Under the pieces are notes generated by a model, which saw only the letters and a program-made list of their open reading frames with translations, was not told where the DNA came from and did no database searches. From assembly GCF_002252755.1 (NCBI RefSeq), contig NZ_NHOY01000071.1, forward strand, positions 1 to 64,000: DNA of 64,000 bases, in the 5' to 3' direction. Positions 49,328 to 58,575 of this stretch are shown here, in pieces. The stretch is from Halorubrum sp. Hd13. Its GTDB lineage: Archaea; Halobacteriota; Halobacteria; Halobacteriales; Haloferacaceae. A program made the position numbers and the translations under genes. Within the stretch, counting starts at the first letter, position 1, and each line of letters begins with the position of its first letter.

Positions 49328-50827
49328 TCAGTCGTCCGCCGGCGTCGGGTCGGGCGTGACGGGGTCGAGGTCGCGGTCGCTCTCCTCGCCCTCGACGTCG
49401 AAGGGGTACTCGCCGGTGACGCAGCCGAGACAGAGGTCCGCGCGGCTCTCGCCGAGCGCCTCGGAGACGGCGTCGATCGAGAGGTACGAGAGGGAGTCGG
49501 CGCCGACCTCCTGTCGAATCTCCTCGGTGGAGGCGTCGGCGGCGATCAGCTCCTCGCGGGTCGCCATATCGATCCCGAAGTAACAGGGCGCGACGATCGC
49601 CGGCGCGCCGATCCGGAGGTGGACCTCCTCGGCGCCGGCTTCGCGGACGAGCTCGACCAGCTGCGTCGAGGTCGTCCCCCGGACGATGGAGTCGTCGATG
49701 ATGGTGACCGACTTCCCCTCCACGGTCGATTTGATCGGGTTGAGCTTCAGCCGGACCGCGCGCTCGCGCTCGTCCTGCGTCGGCATGATGAACGTGCGCC
49801 CGACGTACCGGTTCTTCATCAGCCCCTCGGCGAACTCGATACCGGCGTCGTTCTCCGGACGGGCCTCGCCGTCGGCGGTCGTCTCGCCGGCCGCGTCGGC
49901 GTAGCCGGAGGCGAACGCCCGGCCGGAGTCGGGGACCGGCATCACGACGTCGGCCTCGACGCCGGACTCCTCCCAGAGCTTCCGCCCGAGCTTGCGGCGG
50001 ACCTCGTACACGAGGTTCTCGTCGATGACCGAGTCGGGGCGCGCGAAGTAGACGTGTTCGAAGAAGCAGTGCGCGGTCGACTCGCGCTCGACCAGCTGGT
50101 AGGTGTCGTACCCCGCGCCGTCGGGGTCGAGGACGACGAGTTCGCCCGGGCGCACGTCCCGGATCAGCTCCCCGTCGAGGGTGTCGATGGCGGCCGACTC
50201 GCTGGCGAGCACGTATCCGCCGTCCACTTTCCCCAGACACAGGGGACGGTTCCCGAGGGGGTCGCGCACGCCGAGGACGGTGTCGTCGTGGGTGATCGCC
50301 AGCGAGTAGGAGCCGTGGATGCGGTTCATCGTGTGTTTGACGGCGCGCACGAGGTCCTCCTCCAAGAGGTTGCGCGCGAGGTCGTGGGCGATCACCTCGG
50401 TGTCGCCGTCGGAGGTGAACGCGTGGCCGGCCGCCGCGAGCTCCTCGCGCACCTCGTCGGCGTTCACGAGGTTCCCGTTGTGCGAGAGCCCGAGCGAGCC
50501 GGACTTGAAGGAGACGGAGAACGGCTGTGCGCAGCTCTTGTCGAGGCTCCCGGCGGTCGGGTACCGGACGTGACCGATGCCGGTGCCGCCCGACAGCGAC
50601 GCCAGGTCCCCCTCCTCGAACGCGTCCCCGACGAGCCCGCGCTCGACGTGGCTGTGCTGTTGGAACCCGTCGTGCGTGACGATCCCAGCGGACTCCTGCC
50701 CGCGATGTTGGAGCGCGTACAGCGCGTAGTACAGCGGCCGCGCGGCCTCGCGGTCAGCGAGCGAGATGCCGACGACGCCGCACTTCTCTCGCGGCTCGTC
50801 AGCGGTGTGGTCCCCACCGGCGTTCAT
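49328..50827 (-). CDS. purF: amidophosphoribosyltransferase
   Basis: The 499-residue enzyme makes phosphoribosylamine from PRPP and glutamine, the first step of purine synthesis. Cys16 in EKCGVVGIS is the glutaminase nucleophile after a 15-residue propeptide that should be removed. YALQHRGQESAGI, GHVRYPTAGS and LSHNGNLVN belong to the Ntn domain; VTIIDDSIVRGTTS is the PRPP loop. A minus TATA (TTTTTATCG, about 50853-50861) fits ATG 50827, rejecting a longer frame to 50956. Confidence 0.97.
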   Translation of the reverse strand: MNAGGDHTADEPREKCGVVGISLADREAARPLYYALYALQHRGQESAGIVTHDGFQQHSHVERGLVGDAFEEGDLASLSGGTGIGHVRYPTAGSLDKSCAQPFSVSFKSGSLGLSHNGNLVNADEVREELAAAGHAFTSDGDTEVIAHDLARNLLEEDLVRAVKHTMNRIHGSYSLAITHDDTVLGVRDPLGNRPLCLGKVDGGYVLASESAAIDTLDGELIRDVRPGELVVLDPDGAGYDTYQLVERESTAHCFFEHVYFARPDSVIDENLVYEVRRKLGRKLWEESGVEADVVMPVPDSGRAFASGYADAAGETTADGEARPENDAGIEFAEGLMKNRYVGRTFIMPTQDERERAVRLKLNPIKSTVEGKSVTIIDDSIVRGTTSTQLVELVREAGAEEVHLRIGAPAIVAPCYFGIDMATREELIAADASTEEIRQEVGADSLSYLSIDAVSEALGESRADLCLGCVTGEYPFDVEGEESDRDLDPVTPDPTPADD

Positions 50828-50974
50828 GTACGCGACGGTGGGGCGTGAGGCGATAAAAATCCTCGTGTTCGTGGTGCTATCGAGGTTTACGACGGGGTAT
50901 ATATGCACAAACGCGGATCGGGTCCGCCGAAGTCGCCGACCGGCCGGTCGGCTCACCTCCCGTCGACGTCGCGC

Positions 50975-51358
50975 TCACTCCCCCTCGATCAGCTCGTCTA
51001 ATCGCTCGAAGTACGCCTCCCGCGGCACCTGGTAAGCGGCGCGGTAGTCGACGTCGCCGGCGGCGAACCGCTCCGCGACCGCGACGGCCGCGGCCGCGCC
51101 CGACTCGCGGTCGTCGCGGGTCTCCGAGACCGCCTCGACCTCGGGCTCCAAGAAGAGCACGACGTGCCACTCGTCGGTCGCGTACTGGCCGGATCCGGGG
51201 CGGGCCGTCCGCGCGCCGTTCGTGAGGTAGATGGTCGGCATGCACTCCGCGGGGAGGTCGTCGCCGTCGAACACGTCGGGCCGGTAGACGAGGATCGCCC
51301 GTCCGCTCGGCTCCTCGTTCCACACCCGCCAGCCGTCCGGCAGCGCCTCGAAGCTCAT
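50975..51358 (-). CDS. DUF5820-like haloarchaeal protein
   Basis: The 127-residue soluble protein starts MSFEALPDGWRVWNEEPSG and has TIYLTNGARTARPGSGQYA and EWHVVLFLEPEVEA. I associate it with the haloarchaeal DUF5820 family; no function is known. It is read downstream of rqcH on the same strand with 47 bases between. Confidence 0.75.
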   Translation of the reverse strand: MSFEALPDGWRVWNEEPSGRAILVYRPDVFDGDDLPAECMPTIYLTNGARTARPGSGQYATDEWHVVLFLEPEVEAVSETRDDRESGAAAAVAVAERFAAGDVDYRAAYQVPREAYFERLDELIEGE

Positions 51359-51405
51359 GGGCGGAGTCGGAGGCGGAGGCTTGAAAGGATCGCGCTCCGG
51401 TCCGC

Positions 51406-53598
51406 CTAGTCGACGATGTCGGAGCCGCCCGGCGGGAGGAACTCCTGAAGCTGGTCCGCGCTCGCCACCTTGCGGACGAACGACTGGTCCGCGAACCGCC
51501 CCTTCAGCTCGCGGTACACCATCATCGCGGCGTCGTTCTGGGCGTACATCCCCGGCTCCAGCGTGACGCTCGTCGCCGCGCGGTCGACGATCGCCGACGG
51601 CGGCCCGCCGATGGCCTGCGTGACGGGTTCGCACTGAACGCCGACGGCGATCCGGCAGGGGACGTCCTCGAAGTAGGTCCGGTCGCCGCGGATCACGAAG
51701 CTCCCCTTCTCGATGTACTCGCCGCTCTCTGGGGTCTTCGATACCTGATCCGGCTCGACCATGTACGCGTCGCCCGCGCCGCGACCGTCCTTCCAGTCCG
51801 AGGAGTACGAGACGGCGAACTGCGCGACCTCCCGCAGCGTCTCCTCGGAGAAGTCGACCGGGTCCGCGGACTCGGAGGGCCCCGCGGCCTTCAGCAGGGT
51901 CACGGGCCCGCCGTGCGCCTGCGTGTGGAAGAACCGGTCGTGTTTGCCCATGTACTTCTTGACGAGCTCCTCGTTCTGGTCGGCGTTGCGCCCGCCGATG
52001 ACGAGGTAGCCGGTCGAGGTGTGGAACCACCGGAAGCGGTCGTACCAGTCGTCGGGGCTCCGGATCGGGATAGAGGCGCGCGAGAGCCAGTCGGTCTCGT
52101 ACGCCTCGTCGTCGTCTCCCTCGTCGCCGTCGCTTCCGCCGTCCCCGTCGTCCGCCGCCTGCTCCGCCTCCCACTCCGCCTTGCGCTCCTTGACGGCCTC
52201 CAGCTCGCGGCGCGTCGACTCGATCGCCTCCATCGCGCCCTCCTTCTTCCCCTCGATCCGCTTCGCCTCCTGGTAGAGCCGGTCGGCGTTGACCTCGACG
52301 CCGGCGCTCGCGTCGAGTTCGACGCGGACCGCGTCGACGCCCTCGCCGTCGTCGCTCCCGGCCTCGAGCTCGACCGTCACGGTCCCCTCGCCGCCGTCGA
52401 CGTCGACCACGGCCTCGGCCGCCGGGATCCCGCGCTCCGCGCCCGCGTCGAGCGTCTCGGCGATCTCGTCCCACGGGACCTCGCTCTCGCGGGCCTCCTG
52501 AACCGTCGAGAGCACCTCGTCGACGAGGTCGTAGTTCGCGTACAGGAGTTCGGCGCGCTCGCGCTCCGCCTCGGCCTGTTCCTCGAACCCCTCGATCGCC
52601 CCCTCCTGCTGTTCGATGATCCGCTCCTGTTTGGCGATCTCCTCCTCGAAGTCCGGCCGGGAGGCCTTCGCGTCCGCCGGGGCCTCGCCCTCGCCGGTGT
52701 CGTCGCGGTCGAGCCGGTAGAAGTACTCGTCGACGGCGGCGTTGAACGAGTCGAAGCCGACGCTCGGGAGCCCCTCGTGCTCCGAGAGGGGGAACGGCGT
52801 GACGTCGACGACGCGGGGGTCGCGGTCGTCCGCCTCGCTTTCGGACAGCTCCTCCTCGTACACGCGCGGGTCGACGTCGCCGGAGCGGAGCCGGTCGCCG
52901 ATCCGTTCGAGCGCCTCGTGGAGCGCGCGGAGCTGGTCGTCGGTCGCCTCGTCGATGGGCGTCTCCTTCTCGACGCCCGCGCGCGTGCACACCTCCTCGG
53001 CGTATAGCCCGCCGAGGTTGAGCTGCGTGGCGAGGGTCCGCACCACGTCGCTGTCGGACTCGCGCATGTTCCTTTTAAACCCGCCGAGGCTCACGTCGAG
53101 GGGGTTGAGCCGCGACGCGGGGTACTCGTACTGCGAGCCGGGCGCGACCGTCCGGGACTTGAGCCGGACCGTCGACAGCGAGCCGACGACCTCGCCGGTC
53201 TCGTCGAGGGCGGCGACGTTGCCCTGGCCGAACAGCTCTGCGACGAGCGTCGTGTTCTCGTCCTCGCGCTCGAACTCGAAGGTGAGGATCCGGTCGAACT
53301 CGTACTGCTCGACGCCCGCGAAATCGGCGCCCGACATGCGGTTACGCAGCATCTTCGCGAAGTTCGGCGGGCGGCCGGGGGCGTCGGCGACGTGCTCCGC
53401 GTCGGCGACGTGGGCCCGCTTCACGTCGCCCACCTCGATCATGAGTTCGACGCGGCCGCGGTCGAAGTCGCGCAGCTTCAGCCGGAGCAGGTCGTCGTCG
53501 TAGAGGTACGCCTTGTCGACCTTCGCGCCCTCGTACCGATTGAGCTCGGTGACGAGGGCCGCGAGGTCGATGCTCGACAGCTCCCGCTTCTGGTCCAT
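51406..53598 (-). CDS. rqcH: ribosome rescue factor RqcH (NFACT protein)
   Basis: The 730-residue protein is the archaeal homologue of Rqc2/NEMF, which binds split large ribosomal subunits and extends stalled chains. NFACT-N domain (start MDQKRELSSIDLAALVTELN, with PPNFAKMLRNRM), a long coiled coil (about 310-360 and 440-490), then an NFACT-R domain (about 510-620) with GGRNADQNEELVKKYMG and FFHTQAHGGP. An acidic insert lies between coil and NFACT-R. Neighbouring elp3 also serves translation. Confidence 0.95.
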   Translation of the reverse strand: MDQKRELSSIDLAALVTELNRYEGAKVDKAYLYDDDLLRLKLRDFDRGRVELMIEVGDVKRAHVADAEHVADAPGRPPNFAKMLRNRMSGADFAGVEQYEFDRILTFEFEREDENTTLVAELFGQGNVAALDETGEVVGSLSTVRLKSRTVAPGSQYEYPASRLNPLDVSLGGFKRNMRESDSDVVRTLATQLNLGGLYAEEVCTRAGVEKETPIDEATDDQLRALHEALERIGDRLRSGDVDPRVYEEELSESEADDRDPRVVDVTPFPLSEHEGLPSVGFDSFNAAVDEYFYRLDRDDTGEGEAPADAKASRPDFEEEIAKQERIIEQQEGAIEGFEEQAEAERERAELLYANYDLVDEVLSTVQEARESEVPWDEIAETLDAGAERGIPAAEAVVDVDGGEGTVTVELEAGSDDGEGVDAVRVELDASAGVEVNADRLYQEAKRIEGKKEGAMEAIESTRRELEAVKERKAEWEAEQAADDGDGGSDGDEGDDDEAYETDWLSRASIPIRSPDDWYDRFRWFHTSTGYLVIGGRNADQNEELVKKYMGKHDRFFHTQAHGGPVTLLKAAGPSESADPVDFSEETLREVAQFAVSYSSDWKDGRGAGDAYMVEPDQVSKTPESGEYIEKGSFVIRGDRTYFEDVPCRIAVGVQCEPVTQAIGGPPSAIVDRAATSVTLEPGMYAQNDAAMMVYRELKGRFADQSFVRKVASADQLQEFLPPGGSDIVD

Positions 53599-53677
53599 AC
53601 ACGACAGAGACTCGCGGGCCGGAAAAAGGCGTGTCGTTGTGGGTGCGGTCGGGCGAGCGAGTCCGACCGAGTCGGCC

Positions 53678-55426
53678 TCACAGCCGCTTCGACACGTACG
53701 GCCCGTCCTGGTGGTAGCCGAGCTTGTCCCGGTAGTACTCCCGGGCGCCGATTCCGGAGATGACGGCCATCTTGCGGTAGCCGGCGTCGCGGGCGAGCTC
53801 CTCGGCGCGTTCGAGGAGCCTGGTGCCGTACCCCTTGTGTTGCCAGTCGCCGTCGCCGCCGATGGCGACCTCGGTGCCGTACACGTGGAGCTCGCGGATC
53901 AGCGCCGCGTCCTCCAGCTCCCGGCGGATCGCGTCGTCCTCGGTGCCGGGCGCGCCGGGCTGGTCGGGCGCGAACGAGGGGAACCGCAGGCGGCAGAACC
54001 CGACGAGCAGGTCGCGGACGGGGTCCTCGAAGGAGATGAAGTGTTCCGTCCCGCCGCCGGCCTCGTACGTCATCACGTCGAGTTCGACGTCGTCGGGGTC
54101 CGGGTCGGCGTCGTTGTGACCGACCTCGCGGGCGCGGATGTCGCGCTGGACGATCCCCTTCTCCTCGGCGCGCTGATCGGCCAGCTGTCGGAGGTTCGAC
54201 TTCCAGACGCCGCCCTCGATGAAGTCGGCGGGGATGTCGCGCTGGACGCGCTGGAGCCGGGTGTACTTCGGGACGTGGTCCATCGCCTCGGCGACGACGT
54301 CGGCCGCCTCCTCGTTCGTGAGGGGGTCGAACTCCTCGCGGCGCCACCGGTCGTACACCCGAGTCCCCTCGACGACGAGCGTCGGGTAGATCTTCAGGTA
54401 GTCGGGGCGCCAGTCCGGGTTCTCGAAGATCTGTCGGAAGTCCTCGATACACATCTCCCGCGTCATCCCCGGCTGTCCGGGCATCATGTGGAACCCCACC
54501 TTGAACGCCGCGTCGCGCAGGCGACGGTTCGCGTTGCGGGAGGCCTCGTTTCCGTGCCCGCGGTGCATCTCGCGGTTGATCCGCTCGTAGGTGGTCTGGA
54601 CGCCGACCTCGACTTTGGTGCCGCCCAGGTCGAGCATCCGGTCGATCTGCTCGGGGTCGCACCAGTCGGGCTTCGTCTCGAACGTCGTCCCGATGTTGCG
54701 GATCGCGTTCGTCTCGTTCTCCGCGATCACGTCTTCGAGGTACTCGAACTCGGTCTCCTCGGGAGCGGGCGCGAACGACTCGCCCTCGGCCGGCTCCGGC
54801 TCCTCGTCCAGGTCGTAGTCGTTCATCGCCTGCAGGGCGCGCTTCACGAACCACTCCTGGTAGTCGTGCGAGCGCGCGGTCATCGTCCCGCCCATCAGGA
54901 TGAGCTCCACCTTGTCGACCGGGTGACCGATCTTCCGGAGCTGTTCGAGCCGGAGCGTGACCTGCCCGTACGGGTCGTAATCGTTCTGCTCTCCGCGGGC
55001 CGCGGCGGGCTCGTGACCCGTGTACGACTGCGCCGAGGAGAACTCCGAGGCCGGTCCGCCGGGGCAGTAGAGGCACTTCCCGTGCGGGCAAAGCTTCGGC
55101 GAGGTCATGATGGCGACCGGCGAGACGCCGGACGCGGTCCGGACCGGCTTCCGCTGGACCACCTCGATCACGTCGTCGCGCGCCTCGAAGGGCGCGTGGT
55201 CCAATATGTCGGTGTTCTTCGGGACCTTCGGGGACGAGAACTTCGAGCAGGCGTCGAGCTTGGCGGACTCGAGGTCGTCGCGGTCGATCTCGCCCGCGAG
55301 GATCCGGTCGACGAGGTGTTCGCAGGTGCGGACGAACGCCTCTGGCTCGTCGCCGTCGGAGTTCCCGCCTCCGTCGTCACCCCCCTCGCCGCCGGCGTCC
55401 GCGTCACTCGCCGCGTCGGTACTCAT
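53678..55426 (-). CDS. elp3: Elp3-type tRNA uridine-34 modification enzyme
   Basis: The 582-residue enzyme joins a radical SAM domain to a C-terminal GNAT acetyltransferase. Cysteines 113, 118 and 121 (CPHGKCLYC) hold the 4Fe-4S cluster; LILMGGTMTARSHDYQEWF and EVGVQTTYERINREMHRGH follow. The GNAT part (about 450-582) has WQHKGYGTRLLERAEE for acetyl-CoA. It makes the carboxymethyl group on wobble uridine. About 28 acidic residues precede the core. Confidence 0.96.
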   Translation of the reverse strand: MSTDAASDADAGGEGGDDGGGNSDGDEPEAFVRTCEHLVDRILAGEIDRDDLESAKLDACSKFSSPKVPKNTDILDHAPFEARDDVIEVVQRKPVRTASGVSPVAIMTSPKLCPHGKCLYCPGGPASEFSSAQSYTGHEPAAARGEQNDYDPYGQVTLRLEQLRKIGHPVDKVELILMGGTMTARSHDYQEWFVKRALQAMNDYDLDEEPEPAEGESFAPAPEETEFEYLEDVIAENETNAIRNIGTTFETKPDWCDPEQIDRMLDLGGTKVEVGVQTTYERINREMHRGHGNEASRNANRRLRDAAFKVGFHMMPGQPGMTREMCIEDFRQIFENPDWRPDYLKIYPTLVVEGTRVYDRWRREEFDPLTNEEAADVVAEAMDHVPKYTRLQRVQRDIPADFIEGGVWKSNLRQLADQRAEEKGIVQRDIRAREVGHNDADPDPDDVELDVMTYEAGGGTEHFISFEDPVRDLLVGFCRLRFPSFAPDQPGAPGTEDDAIRRELEDAALIRELHVYGTEVAIGGDGDWQHKGYGTRLLERAEELARDAGYRKMAVISGIGAREYYRDKLGYHQDGPYVSKRL

Positions 55427-55513
55427 TACGCTCCGATCGACGGGTTTCGGAGTTAAGCGTGTCGCACCGCGGGAACCGGCCGGTTTTAGGCCGACCCGGG
55501 CGTAGCCGCCGCC

Positions 55514-57028
55514 GTGTTACGCAAGGACCTCCTGCGCGTCTCGCGGGCCGGCGGTGGATACCGCCCGCGCTTTACGGGTCGCGAGCACCGCCCGCTCGCG
55601 GCCCGGGTGCTCGGGACGTTCGAGTCCCACGTCGGGGAGCGCCGCGGCGACCTCGACGACGCGCTGGCGGCGCTGGAGGCCGACGCCGGCGACTCCGGCG
55701 GCGACTTCAAGCTCGTCCGCGGGCTCGCGGCCCTGATCGAGCGCGAGTGCGACTTCGAGACGCGGGCGCCGGTCCCGCCGCGCCGCGTCCGGCGGGCCGC
55801 GTTCGAGGCGGCGGAGGCGGTCGGCGTCGCGAGCGAGGCGGAGCGGGAGACCGCGGTCGACCGAGCCGCCGACGCGCTGGGGATCGAGCCGGGCGACGTG
55901 GAGGCGTCGCTCTACGCCGACCGCGACGTCAACGAGGTCCTCGTCGACGCCGACGTGCGGTGGGGGCCGGACTCCCTGTTGGAGCAGTACGACCTCTCGC
56001 TGGCGCAGACCGCCCTCTTCGACGCGACCGAGGTCCGGATCCGGTCGAACGACCCGAAGCGGCTCGTCTCGGCGGTGAAGCGGCTCCGGCTGATGTACGA
56101 GCTGGAGAAGACGCCCGAGGGGCGGGAGCTCGTCGTCACCGGCCCCGACACCCTCTTTTCGCGCACCCGGCGATACGGGACCGCCTTCGCGCGGCTCCTC
56201 CGGACCGTCGCGGAGTCCGCGGAGTGGTCGCTGGAGGCGACGATCGACGACCGCGGCCGCGAGCGCACCATGCGCCTCTCCGACGGCGACGTGACGGTGC
56301 CGGGCGTCGAGCCGGTCGCGGAGCCGTCGTTCGACAGCGGGGTCGAGGCCGACTTCGCCGGGCGGTTCCGCGGGCTCGACCTCGACTGGTCGCTCGTGCG
56401 GGAGCCGGAACCGCTCGAAACGGGGACGCGCGTGATGATCCCCGACTTCGCGTTCGACTACGATCACGCCGACTTCCGGCTGTTCTTCGAGGTGATGGGC
56501 TTCTGGACCCCCGAGTACGTCGAGAAGAAGCTCGGCCAGCTCGCAGACGTCGAGGACGTGGACCTGCTGGTCGCGGTCGACGAGAGCCTCGGCGTCGGCG
56601 AGGCGGTCGCGGCGCGCGACCACCGCGTCGTGACCTACTCCGGCACCGTCCGCGTGAAGGAGGTCGTCGACGTGCTCCGCGAGTACGAGGCCGAGTTCGT
56701 CGCGGACGCGGCGGCCGATCTCCCGGACTCGTTCGAGCCCGAGGACGACGTGCTCACGCTGACCGACCTCGCCGACCGCTACGGGGTGAGCGTGGCGGCG
56801 GTGGAGGACGGCCCGTTCCCGGAGCACGAGCTCGTGGGGCGGACGCTGGTCAGGCCGGCGGTCTTAGAGCGGATCGGCGACGAGGTGGCGGACGGGGCCC
56901 CGCTGACGGAGGCGGAGGCGGTGTTCGACGGGTACGGTATCGACGACGCGAGCGCGACCCTCTCCGCGCTCGGGTACCGAGTCGAGTGGGAGGGACTCGG
57001 CGGTGGAACGGTCCGGAGAAGGAAGTAA
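55514..57028 (+). CDS. DUF790 family protein, Bax1-like nuclease
   Basis: The 504-residue protein starts MLRKDLLRVSRAGGGYRPRF and matches DUF790. A late nuclease-like part has IPDFAFDYDHADFRLFFEVMGFWTPEY (only its IPDF, FEVMGFW and following EKKL are needed for a PD-(D/E)xK type site). Archaeal members (Bax1) pair with the XPB helicase in repair and usually lie beside its gene; no XPB is here. TATA (GGTTTTAGG, about 55492-55500) fits the start. Confidence 0.9.
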   Translation: MLRKDLLRVSRAGGGYRPRFTGREHRPLAARVLGTFESHVGERRGDLDDALAALEADAGDSGGDFKLVRGLAALIERECDFETRAPVPPRRVRRAAFEAAEAVGVASEAERETAVDRAADALGIEPGDVEASLYADRDVNEVLVDADVRWGPDSLLEQYDLSLAQTALFDATEVRIRSNDPKRLVSAVKRLRLMYELEKTPEGRELVVTGPDTLFSRTRRYGTAFARLLRTVAESAEWSLEATIDDRGRERTMRLSDGDVTVPGVEPVAEPSFDSGVEADFAGRFRGLDLDWSLVREPEPLETGTRVMIPDFAFDYDHADFRLFFEVMGFWTPEYVEKKLGQLADVEDVDLLVAVDESLGVGEAVAARDHRVVTYSGTVRVKEVVDVLREYEAEFVADAAADLPDSFEPEDDVLTLTDLADRYGVSVAAVEDGPFPEHELVGRTLVRPAVLERIGDEVADGAPLTEAEAVFDGYGIDDASATLSALGYRVEWEGLGGGTVRRRK

Positions 57029-57112
57029 AGCGCCGATCGCGGATTACTCTGGGCTGAAAATGAGACTGATTTTATATATTTCGGTAAGGTAATTGTCCGG
57101 TTGGAGCACGCT

Positions 57113-57646
57113 ATGGTCACCAACATCCAGACGCGGCTGCTCGGTAGAGACGTATCGTTCCCGGTCGAGGAGTCACGGTTCGCCTACTGGCTCGTCGTGA
57201 TGCGGCTGATCGTCGGCTGGTGGTTCCTCCACGCGGGGCTCGACAAGTTCTTAGCCTGGCCGTTCGACGCGAGTTGGTTCGTGGGCGGCGCCGCGGCGGG
57301 GACCAGCCTCGCTCCGATTGTCACGCTGTTCTCCGACGGAATCATGCTGTCGTTCGTCAACGTCATGGTCCCGCTCGGGCAGACGCTGATCGGGCTCGGC
57401 TTAATCGTCGGCGCGCTGACGCGGCTGGCCGCGTTCTTCGGCGCGTTCCTGATGACGTTCTTCTACTTCATCAACGGCGAGACCGGCGGCTGGGCCCACG
57501 GCGTGATCACCGGCGACCTCCTGGGGCTGCTGATCTTCGCGATGATCGCCACGCTCGGCGCCGGCCGCGTGCTCGGCGTCGACGCGTACCTCGCGAAGAC
57601 GGAGTTCGTCAGGAACCACCCGCGGATGCGGTACTTGATCGGCTAA
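57113..57646 (+). CDS. DoxX-family membrane protein
   Basis: The 177-residue protein has four spans: MRLIVGWWFLHAGLDKFL opens the first and GQTLIGLGLIVGALTRLAAF lies in the third. DoxX proteins include the small subunit of thiosulfate:quinone oxidoreductase and many uncharacterised ones. TATA TTTATATATT (57071-57080) is about 38 bases before ATG 57113, and GGAG (57103-57106) is a ribosome site, so this is a leadered gene. A TTG at 57101 is rejected. Confidence 0.9.
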   Translation: MVTNIQTRLLGRDVSFPVEESRFAYWLVVMRLIVGWWFLHAGLDKFLAWPFDASWFVGGAAAGTSLAPIVTLFSDGIMLSFVNVMVPLGQTLIGLGLIVGALTRLAAFFGAFLMTFFYFINGETGGWAHGVITGDLLGLLIFAMIATLGAGRVLGVDAYLAKTEFVRNHPRMRYLIG

Positions 57647-57659
57647 CACGGAGACAACA

Positions 57660-57917
57660 ATGAGCGAACTCACCACAGTGGAACGAGTCGGACTGTACGG
57701 CGGCGCAGCGCTGCTCCTGATCGGGACGGTCGGGATGGGGCTGCTCGAGATAATCGCGGGAGCCCCGCACCCGGTGTCGGGGGAAGGGCAGGTCGTCCAC
57801 GAGACGCTGATCAGTCTCAGCGTGCGGTCGTACACGATCCTGCTCGGCCTGATCCTGATGGCCACGTACGGGATCACCAACCTCGCCACCAAGCCGCCGA
57901 AGGACACGTCGATCTGA
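57660..57917 (+). CDS. two-span membrane partner of the DoxX protein
   Basis: The 85-residue protein has two spans (about 10-32 and 55-75) and starts 13 bases after the DoxX stop, with GGAGA just before the ATG. It is probably the second subunit or partner of DoxX. No named family is recognised. Confidence 0.8.
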   Translation: MSELTTVERVGLYGGAALLLIGTVGMGLLEIIAGAPHPVSGEGQVVHETLISLSVRSYTILLGLILMATYGITNLATKPPKDTSI

Positions 57918-58014
57918 GGCGTTCGACGCGGTGGAGCGCCGTCAGCGGGCCGCGCTCCGACGGGCGGTTTTTATCGAATCCGACGGGGGCCCCTCGCTCC
58001 GCGACGGGGACCCC

Positions 58015-58575
58015 TCACTCCACGACGGGCAGGTCCGCGCGGCTCCCCTTGGGTACCACGGAGCGCAGCTCGTCGTAGAGGTACAGTCCAACCCCGATCG
58101 GCGCCGACCCGCCGGCTATCTCGTGGGTCGCGATCAGATACCCCCAGTCGCCGTCCCACTCCGGGAGGTCCTGATCGTCGCCGGCGGCGAACCGGGCGGC
58201 CTGCTCGGGGCCCAGTTCGACGACGTTCCGCGTCGCGTGGCGGCCGAACCGGGTGGCCGCGCGCCCGGTGGGCTTCCAGTGCTCCTGTCGCGTCCGGAGG
58301 AAGGTCATCCCGATCGCCTCCACCTCGCTGGGGTCGGTCGCCTCGCCGTTGAAGATCCAGACCTTCCCCGCGCCCTTCTCCCAGAAGCTGTACCCCTCGA
58401 AGACGCTCGGGTCGACCCCGAACCGCTCGTCCCACCAGTCGAGCACCTCACGCCGGCTCGCGCGCCCGTCGACCTCGCGGTCGTCGGGGGTCTCCGGGAG
58501 GCGGTCGAAGCGCTGGCCGTCGTTAGTCGGGGCGTCTCCGTCCGCGTCGTCGACGGATCCGGGGCCGTCGCTCAC
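58015..58575 (-). CDS. PUA-like RNA-binding protein (NOP2/RsmF C-terminal type)
   Basis: The 186-residue protein has a polar start and then DWWDERFGVDPSVFEGYSFWE, KVWIFNG and RNVVELGPEQAARF, resembling the PUA-like domain that follows the methyltransferase in NOP2/RsmF proteins. Its ATG overlaps the methyltransferase stop by four bases, so both are made together and may work as one enzyme split in two. Confidence 0.78.
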   Translation of the reverse strand: MSDGPGSVDDADGDAPTNDGQRFDRLPETPDDREVDGRASRREVLDWWDERFGVDPSVFEGYSFWEKGAGKVWIFNGEATDPSEVEAIGMTFLRTRQEHWKPTGRAATRFGRHATRNVVELGPEQAARFAAGDDQDLPEWDGDWGYLIATHEIAGGSAPIGVGLYLYDELRSVVPKGSRADLPVVE

